From Eretmocerus hayati (taxonomy: Eukaryota > Arthropoda > Insecta > Hymenoptera > Aphelinidae): a DNA stretch of 64,000 nt. The notes below the pieces were generated by a model. That model made no database searches and was not told the DNA's origin. It saw nothing but the letters and a program-made list of their open reading frames with translations. The stretch spans positions 89,315,282 through 89,379,281 of the forward strand of contig CM056741.1 of NCBI GenBank assembly GCA_029851415.1. Direction: 5' to 3'. A program made the translations under genes and the position numbers. Within the stretch, counting starts at the first letter, position 1, and every line of letters begins with the position of its first letter. Below are positions 1 to 10,544 of this stretch, piece after piece.

Positions 1-174
1 CGACGCCTCTGGCCTGAATGCTCCGAAATGACCCATATATTTTTTTTCGTGGAGGAACAACTATGTTTTCATTCAAAACAAAATGGAATTGATTCGAAAT
101 GGAGTTTATTGAGAAACATGAATGCAACTTCAATACTATTTCGAATAATTAGTTCTCACAATGATGGCTGTTGA
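1..174 (+). pseudogene. Possible C-terminal remnant of a non-LTR retrotransposon ORF2
   Basis: Frame 1 is open from the window edge to a TGA at 172-174. It reads CSEMTHIFFF near its start, which recalls the Cys/His tail after the reverse transcriptase of R1-type LINEs (a C...H.FF.C pattern). The second half of that motif is not convincing and the piece is only 57 residues. The rest of the element would lie left of the window. This could be a chance frame. Confidence 0.22.
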
Positions 175-301
175 CTTACAATTAGTCTCCTTAAGTCTAC
201 TCTAGGAATCCAATGACTTCTCTAGAGGCTGATCTTCAGTACAAAGGGTAGGACGAGTTGGTCCGTTGAATGTTGAGGGTTTATTCTGAGCCGACCGTTC
301 T

Positions 302-390
302 GCAGATCGATCGAGGACTTATTATAGTGCTGGCCCTTCTGCAGCTTGATTCAGGACTAATTGTAGTGCTGGCCCTTCTGCAGCTTCTGG
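302..390. repeat. 39-bp tandem repeat, a little over two copies
   Basis: Two adjacent units of about 39 bases share the block AGTGCTGGCCCTTCTGCAG; a third partial copy follows. The region 175-770 around it has no gene that I can support. Confidence 0.6.
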
Positions 391-779
391 GTATCACCGT
401 ATCCTAAAATGCGGGATCAAGTCTTGTTTGAATTCACTACTCGAAGAACGTCGCTTTGTGGCGCGATTTCTACATGCGCGAGGGCGATACCCAAGTGAAC
501 ACTCAAACACTTAGTAACGAGTCCGTACAAAGACTGATCGATTAACTGACGCTAATTTTCAGTTTTTATAGTTTGGAATGATTAAGGAATTTGACCTGCT
601 TTCGGCCGTGCACGTAACTCGGAGTTACTGTGAGTTGCGCGCACGGCGACAACAATGCGCTTAATAATCTTGATTGCTTAATCGAATGGAGGTTACTCGA
701 AAGACAGGCAAATGCTAATCGCAACTTAGCATTCTCCTTTTCTTCGGGCAATCTGGGTCACCCCGGGATGGCGGGACGC

Positions 780-2350
780 CACAGGCCTTTCCTGGAGGAA
801 TTTTGGAATTCTGATCGCGGCAATCAAAAGAGCACAAGATTTTACGTCGAAATATGTGGTTTGAAAATTTTGGATGAATTCATGCTATGAGCTCCACAAC
901 AGTCAAACAGAGAGGTAGTCCGAAAATTGCACAGGGACGTTGAAAAAATCCCTAAAACTTGAAGGGGAAGCAATTTGAGGTATTTCCCATCCGGAACGAA
1001 GTTGTTGCATTTTCCAAAACACATTCTTTTGTTACCTGGTGTTTCAAAAAACCATATTCCTTGAGGTTTTTGTGGTTTTTGGGGCCTCTTCTGGGAGAAT
1101 TTCGGAATTCTGACAACGGCACTCGAAAGAGCACAAAATTTTACGCCAAAATATGTATGAATATCGTGGTAAAAGTTAACTCAGAGCTGTCAATTCATTC
1201 ATACATACAATTTTTCCCCCAGTCAAAGTTTCTCGTTAACTACTATGTACAATCCATTCACTCCTAATACCTTTAAGCTACTACAATGATGTGATGGTGC
1301 AATTGATCCTTCAGTATTATCGAATAGTCATTTCATATTGAATGATGGGATCAGTATACACAATTGGTGGCGTACAAGGAAATTTTGCTCGGTGAATTTT
1401 TGTTCTCCGAGGAATACGTTGTGACATTGTGCTGAGATTTAATTTGAGAGAAAATGGAAAGACACATTCTCTCACTCATATTTTGAGCTCATGATCTCAA
1501 AGATATCATTAGATGAACGACTTGTGTAGATACTATCGGATGTGGATTTGGGATCATGCTCTTAGAGTGATATGGTGGACTCGTGGAGTTGTTGTCTTGT
1601 GAATGATGATCTCTTGTATAGCTCTGAGATTCGATCTTTCAAAGACTGTCAACATCTATATTTTGGATCATGATTTCGATACTCGATCTCGAGGATCTGA
1701 TGATATGATTGACTCACAGATATTTCAATCGTAAATCATGGGTTGGGAATGATGGATTGTAGATAGTAGTTAACAAGAAACTTTGACTAGTAGAGAAATT
1801 GTATGTATGAATGAATTGACAGCTCTGAGTTAACTTTCACCATGATATTAATACATACTCCGGCATAAAATTTTGTGCTCTTTCGAGTGCCATGGTCAGG
1901 ATTCCAAAATTCTCCCAGGCGAGGCCCCAAAAACCACAAAAAACTCAAAAAATATGGTTTTTTGAGAAATCCAGGCAACATAAGAATGTGATTTGGAAAA
2001 TGCAACAACTTCATTCCCTATGAAGAATGCCTCAAATTGCTCTCCCTTCAAGTTTCAGGGAGTTTTGCGACGCTTCTGTGCAATTTTCGGACTACTCCTC
2101 TGTTTAACTGTTGTGGAGCTCATAGCATAAATTCATTGAGAATCATCAAACCACCGACGTAAAATTTTGTGCTCTTCCGATTGCCGCGGTCAGAATTCCG
2201 AAATTCCCCCAGAAAAGGCCCCAAAACCACCAAAAACTCAATCAATATGGTTTTTTGGAAACCCCAGACAACAAGAAAATGTATTTTGAAAGATGCAACA
2301 ACTTTTTTTCCCATAGAGAATGCATCAAATTGCTTTCCCTCCAAGTTAAC
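780..2350. repeat. Long inverted repeat (foldback element) with internally duplicated arms
   Basis: The sequence at about 780-1262 recurs in reverse complement at about 1748-2350, leaving a loop of about 490 bases. Each arm holds two related units of about 280 bases in tandem; both contain a block like GGGAGAATTTCGGAATTCTGA followed by AAGAGCACAAAATTTTACG. The inner arm ends match well (GTAGTTAACNAGAAACTTTGA). The outer end of the left arm drifts, so the true termini and any target duplication are not visible. Short open frames in the arms on both strands are mirror copies of one another and come from the repeat, not from genes. Confidence 0.75.
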
Positions 2351-2656
2351 CGCTAATACTGTGTTTTTAAGCTGATTTCTGCGTTTCGATGAATGCCACC
2401 ACCATACGAGTTCTGGGCGTCTCTCGAGAGAAGCGGATTCATCTTCTGCATGGAAAACCTACAATTCGACCTCTTTCAAGGTCTCGATATCGCCTGTTTA
2501 GTGGCGAAGCATAATTGTGCCAACTTGCAATTGATTCCCCCACTGTGGGCCGCGAGTCGAGTTATTAGTGCAAGAAGATGAACCCGGGGCTCATATTATG
2601 CGATTTGAAAGAGCAATAAATTCAAGTTGTCACTCGAAGTAGAAGGAGGAAACTAG

Positions 2657-3530
2657 ATGAGTGAAAAGAATCTGATGATGAAATCACAATTGACTGGAGC
2701 AATTTTACTCGTAAGGATCAAGAGACTCGTGAGAAAAATAGTAGTGGGAGTTCTTCACTCGGTGATCACAGTGACGAAGAATGGAGTGGTACTCAAGAAG
2801 CAGATCGAACAAAATCGAATAATTCAAAAAGGAAGACGATTTCCTCTGTTTCAAATGTTGAAGGAAATAGAAGATCTTCCCGCAGCCAAGCGTATTATTA
2901 GCCAAGCGACTAACGAAGCTGACGTTCTCTCACGTTCAACAGATAGAGGTTTGGGGAATTTAGGCAGGAAAATACGAATCACGAGCTCACCAAAAAATAG
3001 AATAACTATCGACAGACCGGTAATAGACCGGAACCCACCACTCTTACAAAAGAACGAGCAAACAAAGAACGAGAAAAAACATGACAAGACTTTCTGTGAC
3101 TCATTAGATTTGACAGATGAATTCGCGAGAATAGGAAGACAGAATAGCGAACGATCTGCCAAATCAGTTGAAAATATGGATCCACTCAATAAGCGTATGT
3201 CACACCCAGATTCCACTCAATATCCTGAGCTACCCGAATCACGCCAATCAGAATCAAGAGAGGAAATTGCGATAGGTAGTCTTGAAAATCTCATTCAGAA
3301 AGTTCCCCAAAAGACGTTCCCTTTATCAAGGAATGTAAACGGAAAAAATGTTGGAGGATGAGCGAGATTACAAATATCAAACTGGCAAGATGCAAATTGA
3401 GACACTTGCCGGAAATGATAACAATCCCGGGCGTAATGAAAAATGAGACAGAAGCACATCGGGAATCAGCTGGGAAGAGTACAAACGCGCAAGATATCAA
3501 CCGATTGTGAACATTCATACGAAATTCTCT
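2657..3530 (+). pseudogene. Decayed reading frame for an acidic, serine-rich protein
   Basis: No single frame carries a convincing protein. One frame is open at 2657-3361, but a second frame, at roughly 2650-2900, encodes a more protein-like acidic, Ser-rich stretch (for example KESDDEITIDW and SSGSSSLGDHSDEEWSGTQ). Beyond about 2905 the 2657 frame becomes Arg/Asn/Ser/Glu-rich, and after 3361 a third frame gives EDERDYKYQTGKM and later ISWEEYKRARYQPIV. The pattern is of one disordered protein broken by frameshifts. I cannot name a family; a transposon accessory ORF is possible. Confidence 0.3.
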
Positions 3531-3754
3531 CTAAATTATTGAGATATAATAGGATGTGGTGAGTTCAATCTCCAGTCAGCGAGGAAGATACTATACTTGA
3601 ATGAAGAAAACGGTCAGGAAAAATGATTCGTCACACCTGTATTTGTCTTTTGATGGTTCATAGGAGTTTATCCTACATGGATGTAAATGAAACAAATTTT
3701 TTTCGAATTATGATCATGAACCAGAGGTAAGTTACCGAAAAAGTACGATCATTC

Positions 3755-3995
3755 GGGAAAAAATTCCTAATCCCTCCAACAGGTGAGTTTTATGATGATA
3801 GGAAAGGACATTTTCTCTTGCTGATTCTCAAGATCCACGATAGAGGCCTCGACACTCCTGTCCGAGCTGCAAAGCGAGGAAGCGGTAGGGATATGATTTT
3901 TGATGGGAAAACCTCTGATTGCTCCAACAGGTGAGTTTCACGGGAAGAGAAAAGGACATATCATTTTGCAAATCTCTAAGATACACAAAAAGGTC
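3755..3995. repeat. Direct duplication, spacing about 148 bases
   Basis: The stretch at about 3755-3850 recurs at about 3904-3995. Both contain CTCCAACAGGTGAGTTT followed by AAAGGACAT and a later CTCAAGAT/CTCTAAGAT block. The flanks (3531-3754 and 3996-5462) hold no gene or repeat I can support. Confidence 0.5.
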
Positions 3996-5462
3996 CCTAC
4001 ACATTCTTCGTAAAATGTGTTATGTTCGAACTGTAGACCGAGAAAGTTTGAGAGGTGGCGAAGAAACACGTTTCTCGTACTTTTTCATACACGGCTCATG
4101 TGTCGATTTCGATCCCAACTCAGATATGATCCCAGGAGTGCCCAGAAACATATCCGATAGTAATCCTGTGGGGGTCTGCATCATGAATTCAGACTCAGTT
4201 CTAGAGACTCGTGTCAGACAGAGGAGAGGAGAGTAAAAGAAAGAGGGAGATCGGGTGAAATAGTTGTTATCGTAACACGCACGGGAAAACACTGTCCTGC
4301 TCCCCCATGATACCATACAAACGTATACATACTGGTACGCTTTCGCTTGCACGAACGTCATGAACTTATAAGATTCGAAGACCAAGGCGACATTTCATAT
4401 ACCAATAGGTGACCACAGTGTCGGGACGATGCGAGTTTCCAGCCAGGCACGGATGTGATGTGATGAATCTCGGAAATCTCGTGAGCACCTCGACTTGACT
4501 CTCGACGATGGAATAGCCATCTCAGGTCTATCTTCAGCATTTCTGACGACAACCCACCCGTCTCCCTCCCCAGCAAGTAATCGCATCGCGACCCATTGGC
4601 GCAGACGACGTGCCTCGCCACAGACCGCTTTGACCGAACAATGAAGACACACACGCTCGCACACCTGATAACTTGATCTTTACATCAAAGTCTACATTCT
4701 ATATAAGGTCGTGACCTTCCTGAAAACTCACTCATCCCATATCACAGGGGTGGAGCGGAAATGAGAGAGCATCGGGGATTCATTGATGAAATGATCAATC
4801 ATACTCACGGACTGAGTTGCCAGGATTTGTAGTTGGGGGTCACTGGACTCTAGCAACTTCTGCACCATTTTTAGGAAACTCTCTACGAATAGGTTCAAGG
4901 ACTGAGCGTGACATGCAGCAAGTAACTGATCCATGGCTTCCATTGCTATGATGACGAATCCATTCTTGCGCCTAAAATTAACTCGATTGGAAGTTTACCA
5001 AGGATGCAAGAATTGGAAACATGGGGCAGTAAGCCAAGATATGAGGGTGAGGAGCTTGGTTCGGAACGACTCCATCATGTGAAGCTATTGAACGAAATAG
5101 GAGCGACATTCTGCGGACGACGCACGAGGATCCTTCCAGAGTGATGCGAGCACTAGCCTGTAGACATCTCCCCACTCATATTCGATCATCCAAGAGGAAA
5201 GTCATTCGGAAAATGAGTGGAGACTAGTACTTAGGATAATATAGCAACGAAAACAACTCCTCCATCACACGATATCTAATACGCGCAGTTCCAACTATAC
5301 TAACTCACAAGGGGAGTCCGAAGGGTTCGGTCACCAAATCTCACCAAACTTTTTTCACAGTTTCGTACCACCAAGAATATAAAAAATCCAGAGTAACTTC
5401 GTCGAATGCGCTCCCTGTTCCAAGCTACGAGCGGAACCGTTAGTATTGTCAGTATATCCATA

Positions 5463-5562
5463 TACCAAGTAACCACGATATTTTGGACGAAGTTGAGAGA
5501 TTATTCCCATGCTCTGCACTTGCACATATATGTTCTGTCCAAAATATCGTGGGCACTTGGTA
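5463..5562. repeat. Short hairpin with 24-26 base arms
   Basis: CCAAGTAACCACGATATTTT followed by GGAC at 5463-5487 is matched in reverse complement at 5537-5562 with two mismatches, around a loop of about 50 bases. It could be a small miniature inverted-repeat element; no target duplication was identified. The region 5563-6261 holds nothing I can name. Confidence 0.5.
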
Positions 5563-6261
5563 CATCACTCCTTAACATGGGCCCTTATGGGCAATGATAA
5601 TGTCATGGGCTGTAGCTCCGAACAGGGGGCTCATTTGACGAAATCACTCGGAACTCTCCATATTCTGAGTAATACGGGGTTGTGAGAAAAGTTGAGTGAG
5701 ATTTGGTGACCCGCATCCTCCGGCATTGAAATAAGGGGAGGAGACCTGAGGCACTTCGGCGTCTCGAATTTTGGTCCAGGTACACCTCCGGCCCCCGCCA
5801 GCGATCGCCAGGAAACCTGGATGATTCGCTCGGGAAACTGGAGGCCCCTAGGCTCAAAGAGAGTCTGGATGAGTCTGAGCCCCCCATCGAGGTGCAGTCA
5901 CGATTGTATGTAAGCAGCCGATTGAGAATTCCGTGGTCGATGCGGAGAGACGCGTCATCTCTGAGCCCCTTATGGTTTCGGGATGGCCTCTATCAGAGCC
6001 GACACAATGCCAGAGCGTATTTCTGCCCTCCGCCCTCGGGGGCAAGCCGGAGTAGAGGCAGAAGCCGGGCACCGAGGGTACAGCAGATGGATCTCTATAT
6101 CAACTCGGTCGGTCTCGGGCAGAGACATGAGTGTAAATTCGTGCATGACAGCTGACATGACTACTGATACTACTCTCAGTATAATAGACGGGTAATTCCA
6201 GCAATGTAAGAGATGCACTCTTACATTACAAGTGATACAAGTCATTTTATCATTCAAGACT

Positions 6262-6617
6262 TTTAGCCTAAGATGTGGGTCTCGCGTAATGTACGGCAAA
6301 CACGACTCTTCAGACTCACTCCATTGCTGTGACTCTGCTTCACCTACCGTATTTTCCTTCTTAAGAGTCGGGGAAGAAAGGGGAGGGAACACACACGCGA
6401 AATGATCAATCTGAATTTCGATGAAATGATCTCGGGATATATTCTACGCACGTTCCTCTCACGAAACGATACATGAATTTGCACACATCAGTATTCCGAC
6501 AATTTTGGCAAAATCACCAGAGAAATCCAACCAAGTTCATCGACCAATAGTTCTCGAATTGTCTCTCATTATCCCTGGAGATACAATGAAAATCGTCGAA
6601 AAATTTTTCGGCGCACT
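6262..6617. repeat. Dispersed repeat, copy 1 (second copy near 51.5 kb)
   Basis: About 355 bases here match 51488-51850 in the same orientation, with many substitutions and small indels. Shared blocks include CCTAAGATGTGGGTCTC, ATTCCGACAAT, and AAATCCAACCAA followed by TTCAT. No coding capacity is shared between the copies, so this is a noncoding interspersed repeat family. Confidence 0.7.
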
Positions 6618-6650
6618 GTTGGGAGAATGTATTATATATATTTTTAGTTA

Positions 6651-7190
6651 TAGACATTTATGACGACCAATTTTACAAATATACCCACTTATGACGACAT
6701 TTTCGGTTATGACGACCGGTCGTCATAACATTTACAAATATACCTACTTATGACGACCAAAATTTTCTTTACGTATACATGACTTATGACGACCGGAAAC
6801 GGCTGTCTCAGAAAACTTCTGTTATCTCCTCGGCGGTCATCTCCCACGAGGGATGGTTAGTGTTTTGAACGCAAAACGGAGTCTCAGCACACGTCTGTCA
6901 TCTCCTCGGCGGTCATCTCCCACGAGGGATGGTTTAGTGTTTGAACGCAAAACGGAGTCTGAGCACACGTCTGTCATCTCCTCGGCGGTCATCTCCCACG
7001 AGGGATGGTTTAGTGTTTGAACGCGAAACCACTGTCTAAGCAGAACAACTGTTATCTCCTCGGCGGTTATCTCCCACGAGGGATGGTTTAGTTTTTGAAC
7101 GTAAAATCACTGTTTTAACCCCCGGTCGTCATAACATATTGATAAGTGTAACAACGGTATCTATACTGTCGGTCGTCATAAGTACTGTAT
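6651..7190. repeat. 76-bp tandem array framed by TTATGACGACC palindromes
   Basis: Four head-to-tail units contain ATCTCCTCGGCGG at 6824, 6900, 6976 and 7054 (periods 76, 76 and 78). On the left are several copies of TTATGACGACC, including the palindrome at 6707-6728; on the right are inverted copies near 7120-7135 and 7160-7180. The layout is that of a small nonautonomous element whose body is a minisatellite. I could not identify a target duplication. Confidence 0.65.
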
Positions 7191-7195
7191 AGATG

Positions 7196-7198
<3 letters not shown>

Positions 7199-7246
<48 letters not shown>
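7199..7246. repeat. (AT)n microsatellite
   Basis: An uninterrupted AT dinucleotide tract of about 45 bases. The following region, 7247-7880, holds no gene or repeat I can support. Confidence 0.9.
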
Positions 7247-7249
<3 letters not shown>

Positions 7250-7880
7250 TATATCTAAATACATACTGCGAGCGAACGGGATGCGTGTAGATATATTCAC
7301 ATCTGGATGACGGCTTGGCGATATTCCTCGTTCTGTGGAAATAATCACTTTCTGTTGCTCGACTCGATGGGAATCCTCGTACTTCCGATCGATTGATCGC
7401 AGACTGTAATGTTTCTTATATTGTCTGGATGCTCACACCGATTCAGGGACTCATATAACAACCGGTACATCTATGAATTTACATCGAGAAATTATGAGTA
7501 GACGTTTCTAAGGTTACGTCATCTACTATTATTCGCAATGCTGAATGAAATTTCATCGGATTGCACCATAATACGAAGATCTCACTCGTATGATCGTTGG
7601 TTCGCGCATAATTTGAATCTGCCGCGTGTTCAGAACATTTGCGTGGACTCGATCAGCTGACTTGCCCGTTGGCACGTCCGCGCGTGGAAATCGTTGCAAT
7701 TATCTATGCATTTTAGTTCCCCCGGACTATACTCCGGGAGTACTGAAATGCGTCCCAATCGCACAAGACTACAAACAAAACGATCAATAGTTCCCCCAGC
7801 CTGAGGATGGGTTGTAACGATTTGCGGAAGAGTGTTTTGAGAAAATAGCCATCCACTTTTTTCACTCTAACAAATACCTA

Positions 7881-8408
7881 TTAAAGAAGTTGTACACTAA
7901 AATGCAAAATATACTAGAATGTTACCAAAGTTGGTGAGGATTCAGTTCAAGTGTTAATGAACACTTGTGCAAGATTTCAAAATAATTGACCGTTTTCTTT
8001 CAGAGTGGTAGTCATCAAAATTCGTCACTTTTAGCATGGCGCTCATGCGGGATCGTCGACTCCCATATAAACGCAATGTTGAAAGTGGCGGGTTTTCGAT
8101 GGCTACCACTCCGAAACAAAATGGTCAATCATTCTGAGATTTTGCACAGGTGTTCTTGACACTTGAACTCAATTCTCCCCAACTTTGGTGATTTTCTGGT
8201 ATACAGGGGAATCTCCCTCAACGGATACCTCCTATCAGCGGACACCTCTCAATGACGAACAATTTTTTGCGACCAGCAGAAGTATAATCACAGAAATCAA
8301 CCTCTGATTAGCGGACACCTCCGGATAGAGGACAGTTTTGACGCAACCAGAGATGTCCGTGGAACAGAAGATTTCACTGTATTTCCAGGTTTAGTGTACA
8401 ACTACCTT
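7881..8408. repeat. Foldback element with a MITE inserted in its right arm
   Basis: The left arm (7881 to about 8030) and right arm (about 8095-8203 plus 8380-8408) are inverted copies. The outer ends read AGTTGTACACTAAA and its complement; inner blocks share ACCAAAGTTGG, AACACTTG and GAGTGGTAG. The right arm is split by the 176-base element at 8204-8379; without it the arms line up again. Confidence 0.7.
8204..8379. mobile_element. Pogo/Tigger-like MITE with TA target duplication
   Basis: A 176-base element starts CAGGGGAATCTCC and ends GAAGATTTCACTG, flanked by TA at 8202-8203 and 8380-8381. Subterminal inverted GCGGACACCTC blocks and the CAGTGAAATCT-type terminus resemble pogo/Tigger termini of the Tc1/mariner superfamily, which duplicate TA. 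It has no open frame, so it would need a transposase supplied in trans. Confidence 0.7.
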
Positions 8409-8635
8409 AATATTTCTGATATTGCATGTTGAATCACCCGCTCAAGCCCGAATGCATTATATCCATTCGAATGAGTGTCAGGAAGAGAGAAGTATACTAT
8501 CTGTATTGTGAGTGATGGAGTATAGGCACTGTGTATGTGTTGTGTGAGTTATATGCGCAGCAACGAAGAAGACAAACCGACAGACTGCCCGATAACTCAC
8601 GATAGTATATTCGACGGCTCCTACGAAGAGTAACA

Positions 8636-8641
8636 CCGAGC
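8636..8641. repeat. Left 6-bp target duplication of the Polinton (CCGAGC)
   Basis: CCGAGC immediately precedes the first base of the left terminal repeat. The same six bases follow the last base of the right terminal repeat at 29652-29657. Polintons characteristically duplicate 6 bp. Confidence 0.9.
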
Positions 8642-9293
8642 AGTAGTCTATAGACCAGTATAGCGAGACGACCCCCCGCGACGCCCCCCCCCGACCCCCC
8701 CGGGGGGTAAAGTACGTTATAGCGAGGTGACCCCCTGCAGCCCCCCCCCCAAGTCCGACATAGCAGGGTGACCCCCTGCCGCGACCACCCCCCACGACCC
8801 CCAGGGCCAAAGCATGACCCCCAGGCGCCCCATGACCCAGCCCGGGTGATGGTGTCCCGTAACCCATACTCCCTCTCTTCCCCAGGGTGTGGCAGGTGCG
8901 AGGGTGGTGACCTCGCTATTTCGCCTGGGGCAGGTGTTCCCGGCTGCACGCGATATTTTGGCGCGAAGGTCAACGGCCAGGTGCACCAGAATACCGCGCG
9001 CGCGCGCGCCTATATTTTACGTGAATGGCCCGGTCTACATAGGAGCCCGCACTCTTGCGTATAACGCATCAAGAGCGTGTGATTCCTCATGCATGAGCGC
9101 TGTATAGGCAAGAGCGCGTGTTGTATGTAAACTCGAGGCAATTGAATTTTGATCGTGCCTCTTCCTCACCACCTTGCGGTGGACACGTGGGCGCGTTTTT
9201 GTTTTTTGCTAGTTTCACTTCGAGAGTGAGATGAAAAATCCCACGCTCCGAGTGAAAAGAGCAAAGGCGGTTCCCCGGGAGGTCTAGTCCGCC
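8642..9293. repeat. Left terminal inverted repeat of the Polinton
   Basis: About 652 bases match the right end in reverse complement up to the block AAAGAGCAAAGGCGGTT and TCCGCC. The outer third is extremely C-rich with three diverged subunits starting TATAGCGAG, TATAGCGAGG and CATAGCAGGG (about 8660, 8716 and 8758). Open frames of 130-160 residues on both strands here are Gly/Pro/Arg-rich translations of that skewed sequence and are not genes. Confidence 0.9.
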
Positions 9294-9299
9294 ACGTGC

Positions 9300-9593
9300 C
9301 TAGCTGTTTTTAGATTCTACAGGGCTATGAAAACGACTAAATTTTCTTGTAACCATCGCGCTGCATTTTATCCGGCTTGACTGAAGAGTAGTCTTTTCTG
9401 TATATTCTCCATTTGCTTTGGGGTTCACTCTTGGAGTAGATGAGCGGCTCTTTCTCGCCCTGGTGGCGCTGATGCTCCGCACCTTTCGAGGTGGATGACC
9501 CCATGTTGGAATAATTTGTAACGTAACTGATCGTTCAACGGCTCCTGTTGTGATGAAGTGAGAGAGGAAAATGTTTCTACTTATAGTGCCCAA
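9300..9593 (-). CDS. Small basic hypothetical ORF next to the left terminal repeat
   Basis: A 97-residue frame, rich in Arg, Ser and Thr (for example RARKSRSSTPR), ends seven bases inside the left terminal repeat boundary. It lies on the same strand as the core gene block, but I recognise no domain and its position next to the repeat makes chance possible. It may be a terminal accessory gene or noise. Confidence 0.25.
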   Translation of the reverse strand: MGTISRNIFLSHFITTGAVERSVTLQIIPTWGHPPRKVRSISATRARKSRSSTPRVNPKANGEYTEKTTLQSSRIKCSAMVTRKFSRFHSPVESKNS

Positions 9594-9735
9594 TCATCTC
9601 TGCAATTACATATATATATGTGTAGATATATATCTAATGAGGTATGAGTGAAGGGTGTTCAAAAAATAACGAAATAATCAATTTTACACTTCTTTATTCC
9701 TTGGACACCTGATTCATAATAATGATTGATGATAT

Positions 9736-9894
9736 TCATTTATCCAGCATAATGTCTTGCAGATATTTTACAATTACGGGTAAACCAAATGCCAGTATTT
9801 CGGCCAACAAAATATCTCGATATTCGGATTCTAAACCTTTGCCATCCGATAGCATTTTCTCGTTGACATATCCCTCGATCTCAGCATTGTGCAT
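9736..9894 (-). CDS. 52-residue tail in frame with the PC4-like gene
   Basis: This short frame starts at ATG 9894-9892 and ends at TGA 9738-9736. It is predicted to be helical, with a hydrophobic centre (AEILAFGLPVIVKYL). It is in exactly the same frame as the upstream PC4-like gene and separated from it only by a TAA (9906-9904) and three codons. It may be the original C-terminus of that gene, cut off by a nonsense change, or a separate small protein. Confidence 0.4.
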   Translation of the reverse strand: MHNAEIEGYVNEKMLSDGKGLESEYRDILLAEILAFGLPVIVKYLQDIMLDK

Positions 9895-9903
9895 GGCATA
9901 GTA

Positions 9904-10544
9904 TTACCTCAATTTTGGAAGATCTCTCAGCAATTCGGCCGGATCCTCATTCTTGTCCTCTATATTTTTTCTCAAATGTTCCACGATGAGATGAACCATC
10001 CTATCCACTTTTTCAGCTCGGACTTTCAAAGCAGCGAGTCTAATATCTATCAGTCGGCTTTGGAAGCGTAGGCCATCGAACGTTGAGGGCTGCATAGCAA
10101 TTGTAGGAAAATGACGTGCGGTTTCTTGCTTACCGATGCCCCATCGTCCTTGTCATCCTTACGTGTCAGAATTGGTAGTCTCTCATCCACCAGCAGGGAT
10201 TTGGTTCCGTAAGTCACGGTAAATGTCAAATCATGGGTTGGAAGGTAAACCTTGTTGCTTTTTCCGGCGTCATCGGCGAATTGTTGTGGATTACGAAAGT
10301 AGTTGTTGATCGTCTCAAATTGCTCCTTGAATTGTTCCCATCCGTCTGCATCGAATGACACTGGTTTACGAGCACTCGATAATTTTACAACGACTTGAAA
10401 TCTTCTGCCGTCGTGTTCTAGACCAACTCCTATTCTCTTTGAATTCGATTTATTCAACGCGTAAGTTGTTGATAGAAATAGATTCGGTAGTTCAGACATT
10501 TCTTCGCGTTTGACGCGAGACTGACACCGAGACATTTGATTCAA
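9904..10544 (-). CDS. PC4-like (transcription coactivator p15-type) protein, two exons
   Basis: Exon 1 (10544-10134) and exon 2 (10089-9904) join in phase 0 across a 44-base intron (10133-10090) with donor GTAAGC and acceptor ATGCAG, giving about 198 residues. Without splicing, the first frame runs into unrelated sequence and stops at 10050. The segment GRRFQVVVKLSSARKPVSFD followed by WEQFKEQFETI has the strand-strand-strand-helix pattern and W..F motif of the PC4 ssDNA-binding fold. Exon 2 is helical and charged (LAALKVRAEKVDRMVHLIVEHL). A role in transcription or ssDNA binding during element replication would fit, but the match is by eye only. MSELPN (ATG 10499) is an alternative start. 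An in-frame TAA may have shortened the protein. Confidence 0.5.

Noticed and set aside
4020..4664. Frames of 89-121 residues on both strands
   Set aside because: They overlap one another on opposite strands without a domain or codon bias.
6820..7115. A CRISPR-like array
   Set aside because: The 76-base units are contiguous tandem repeats without unique spacers, in a eukaryotic context.
8478..9107. Overlapping frames of 72-158 residues on both strands in the left Polinton repeat (and mirror frames at 29135-29680)
   Set aside because: They are Gly/Pro/Arg-rich translations of C/G-runs, occur on both strands and recur as mirror copies in the other terminal repeat.
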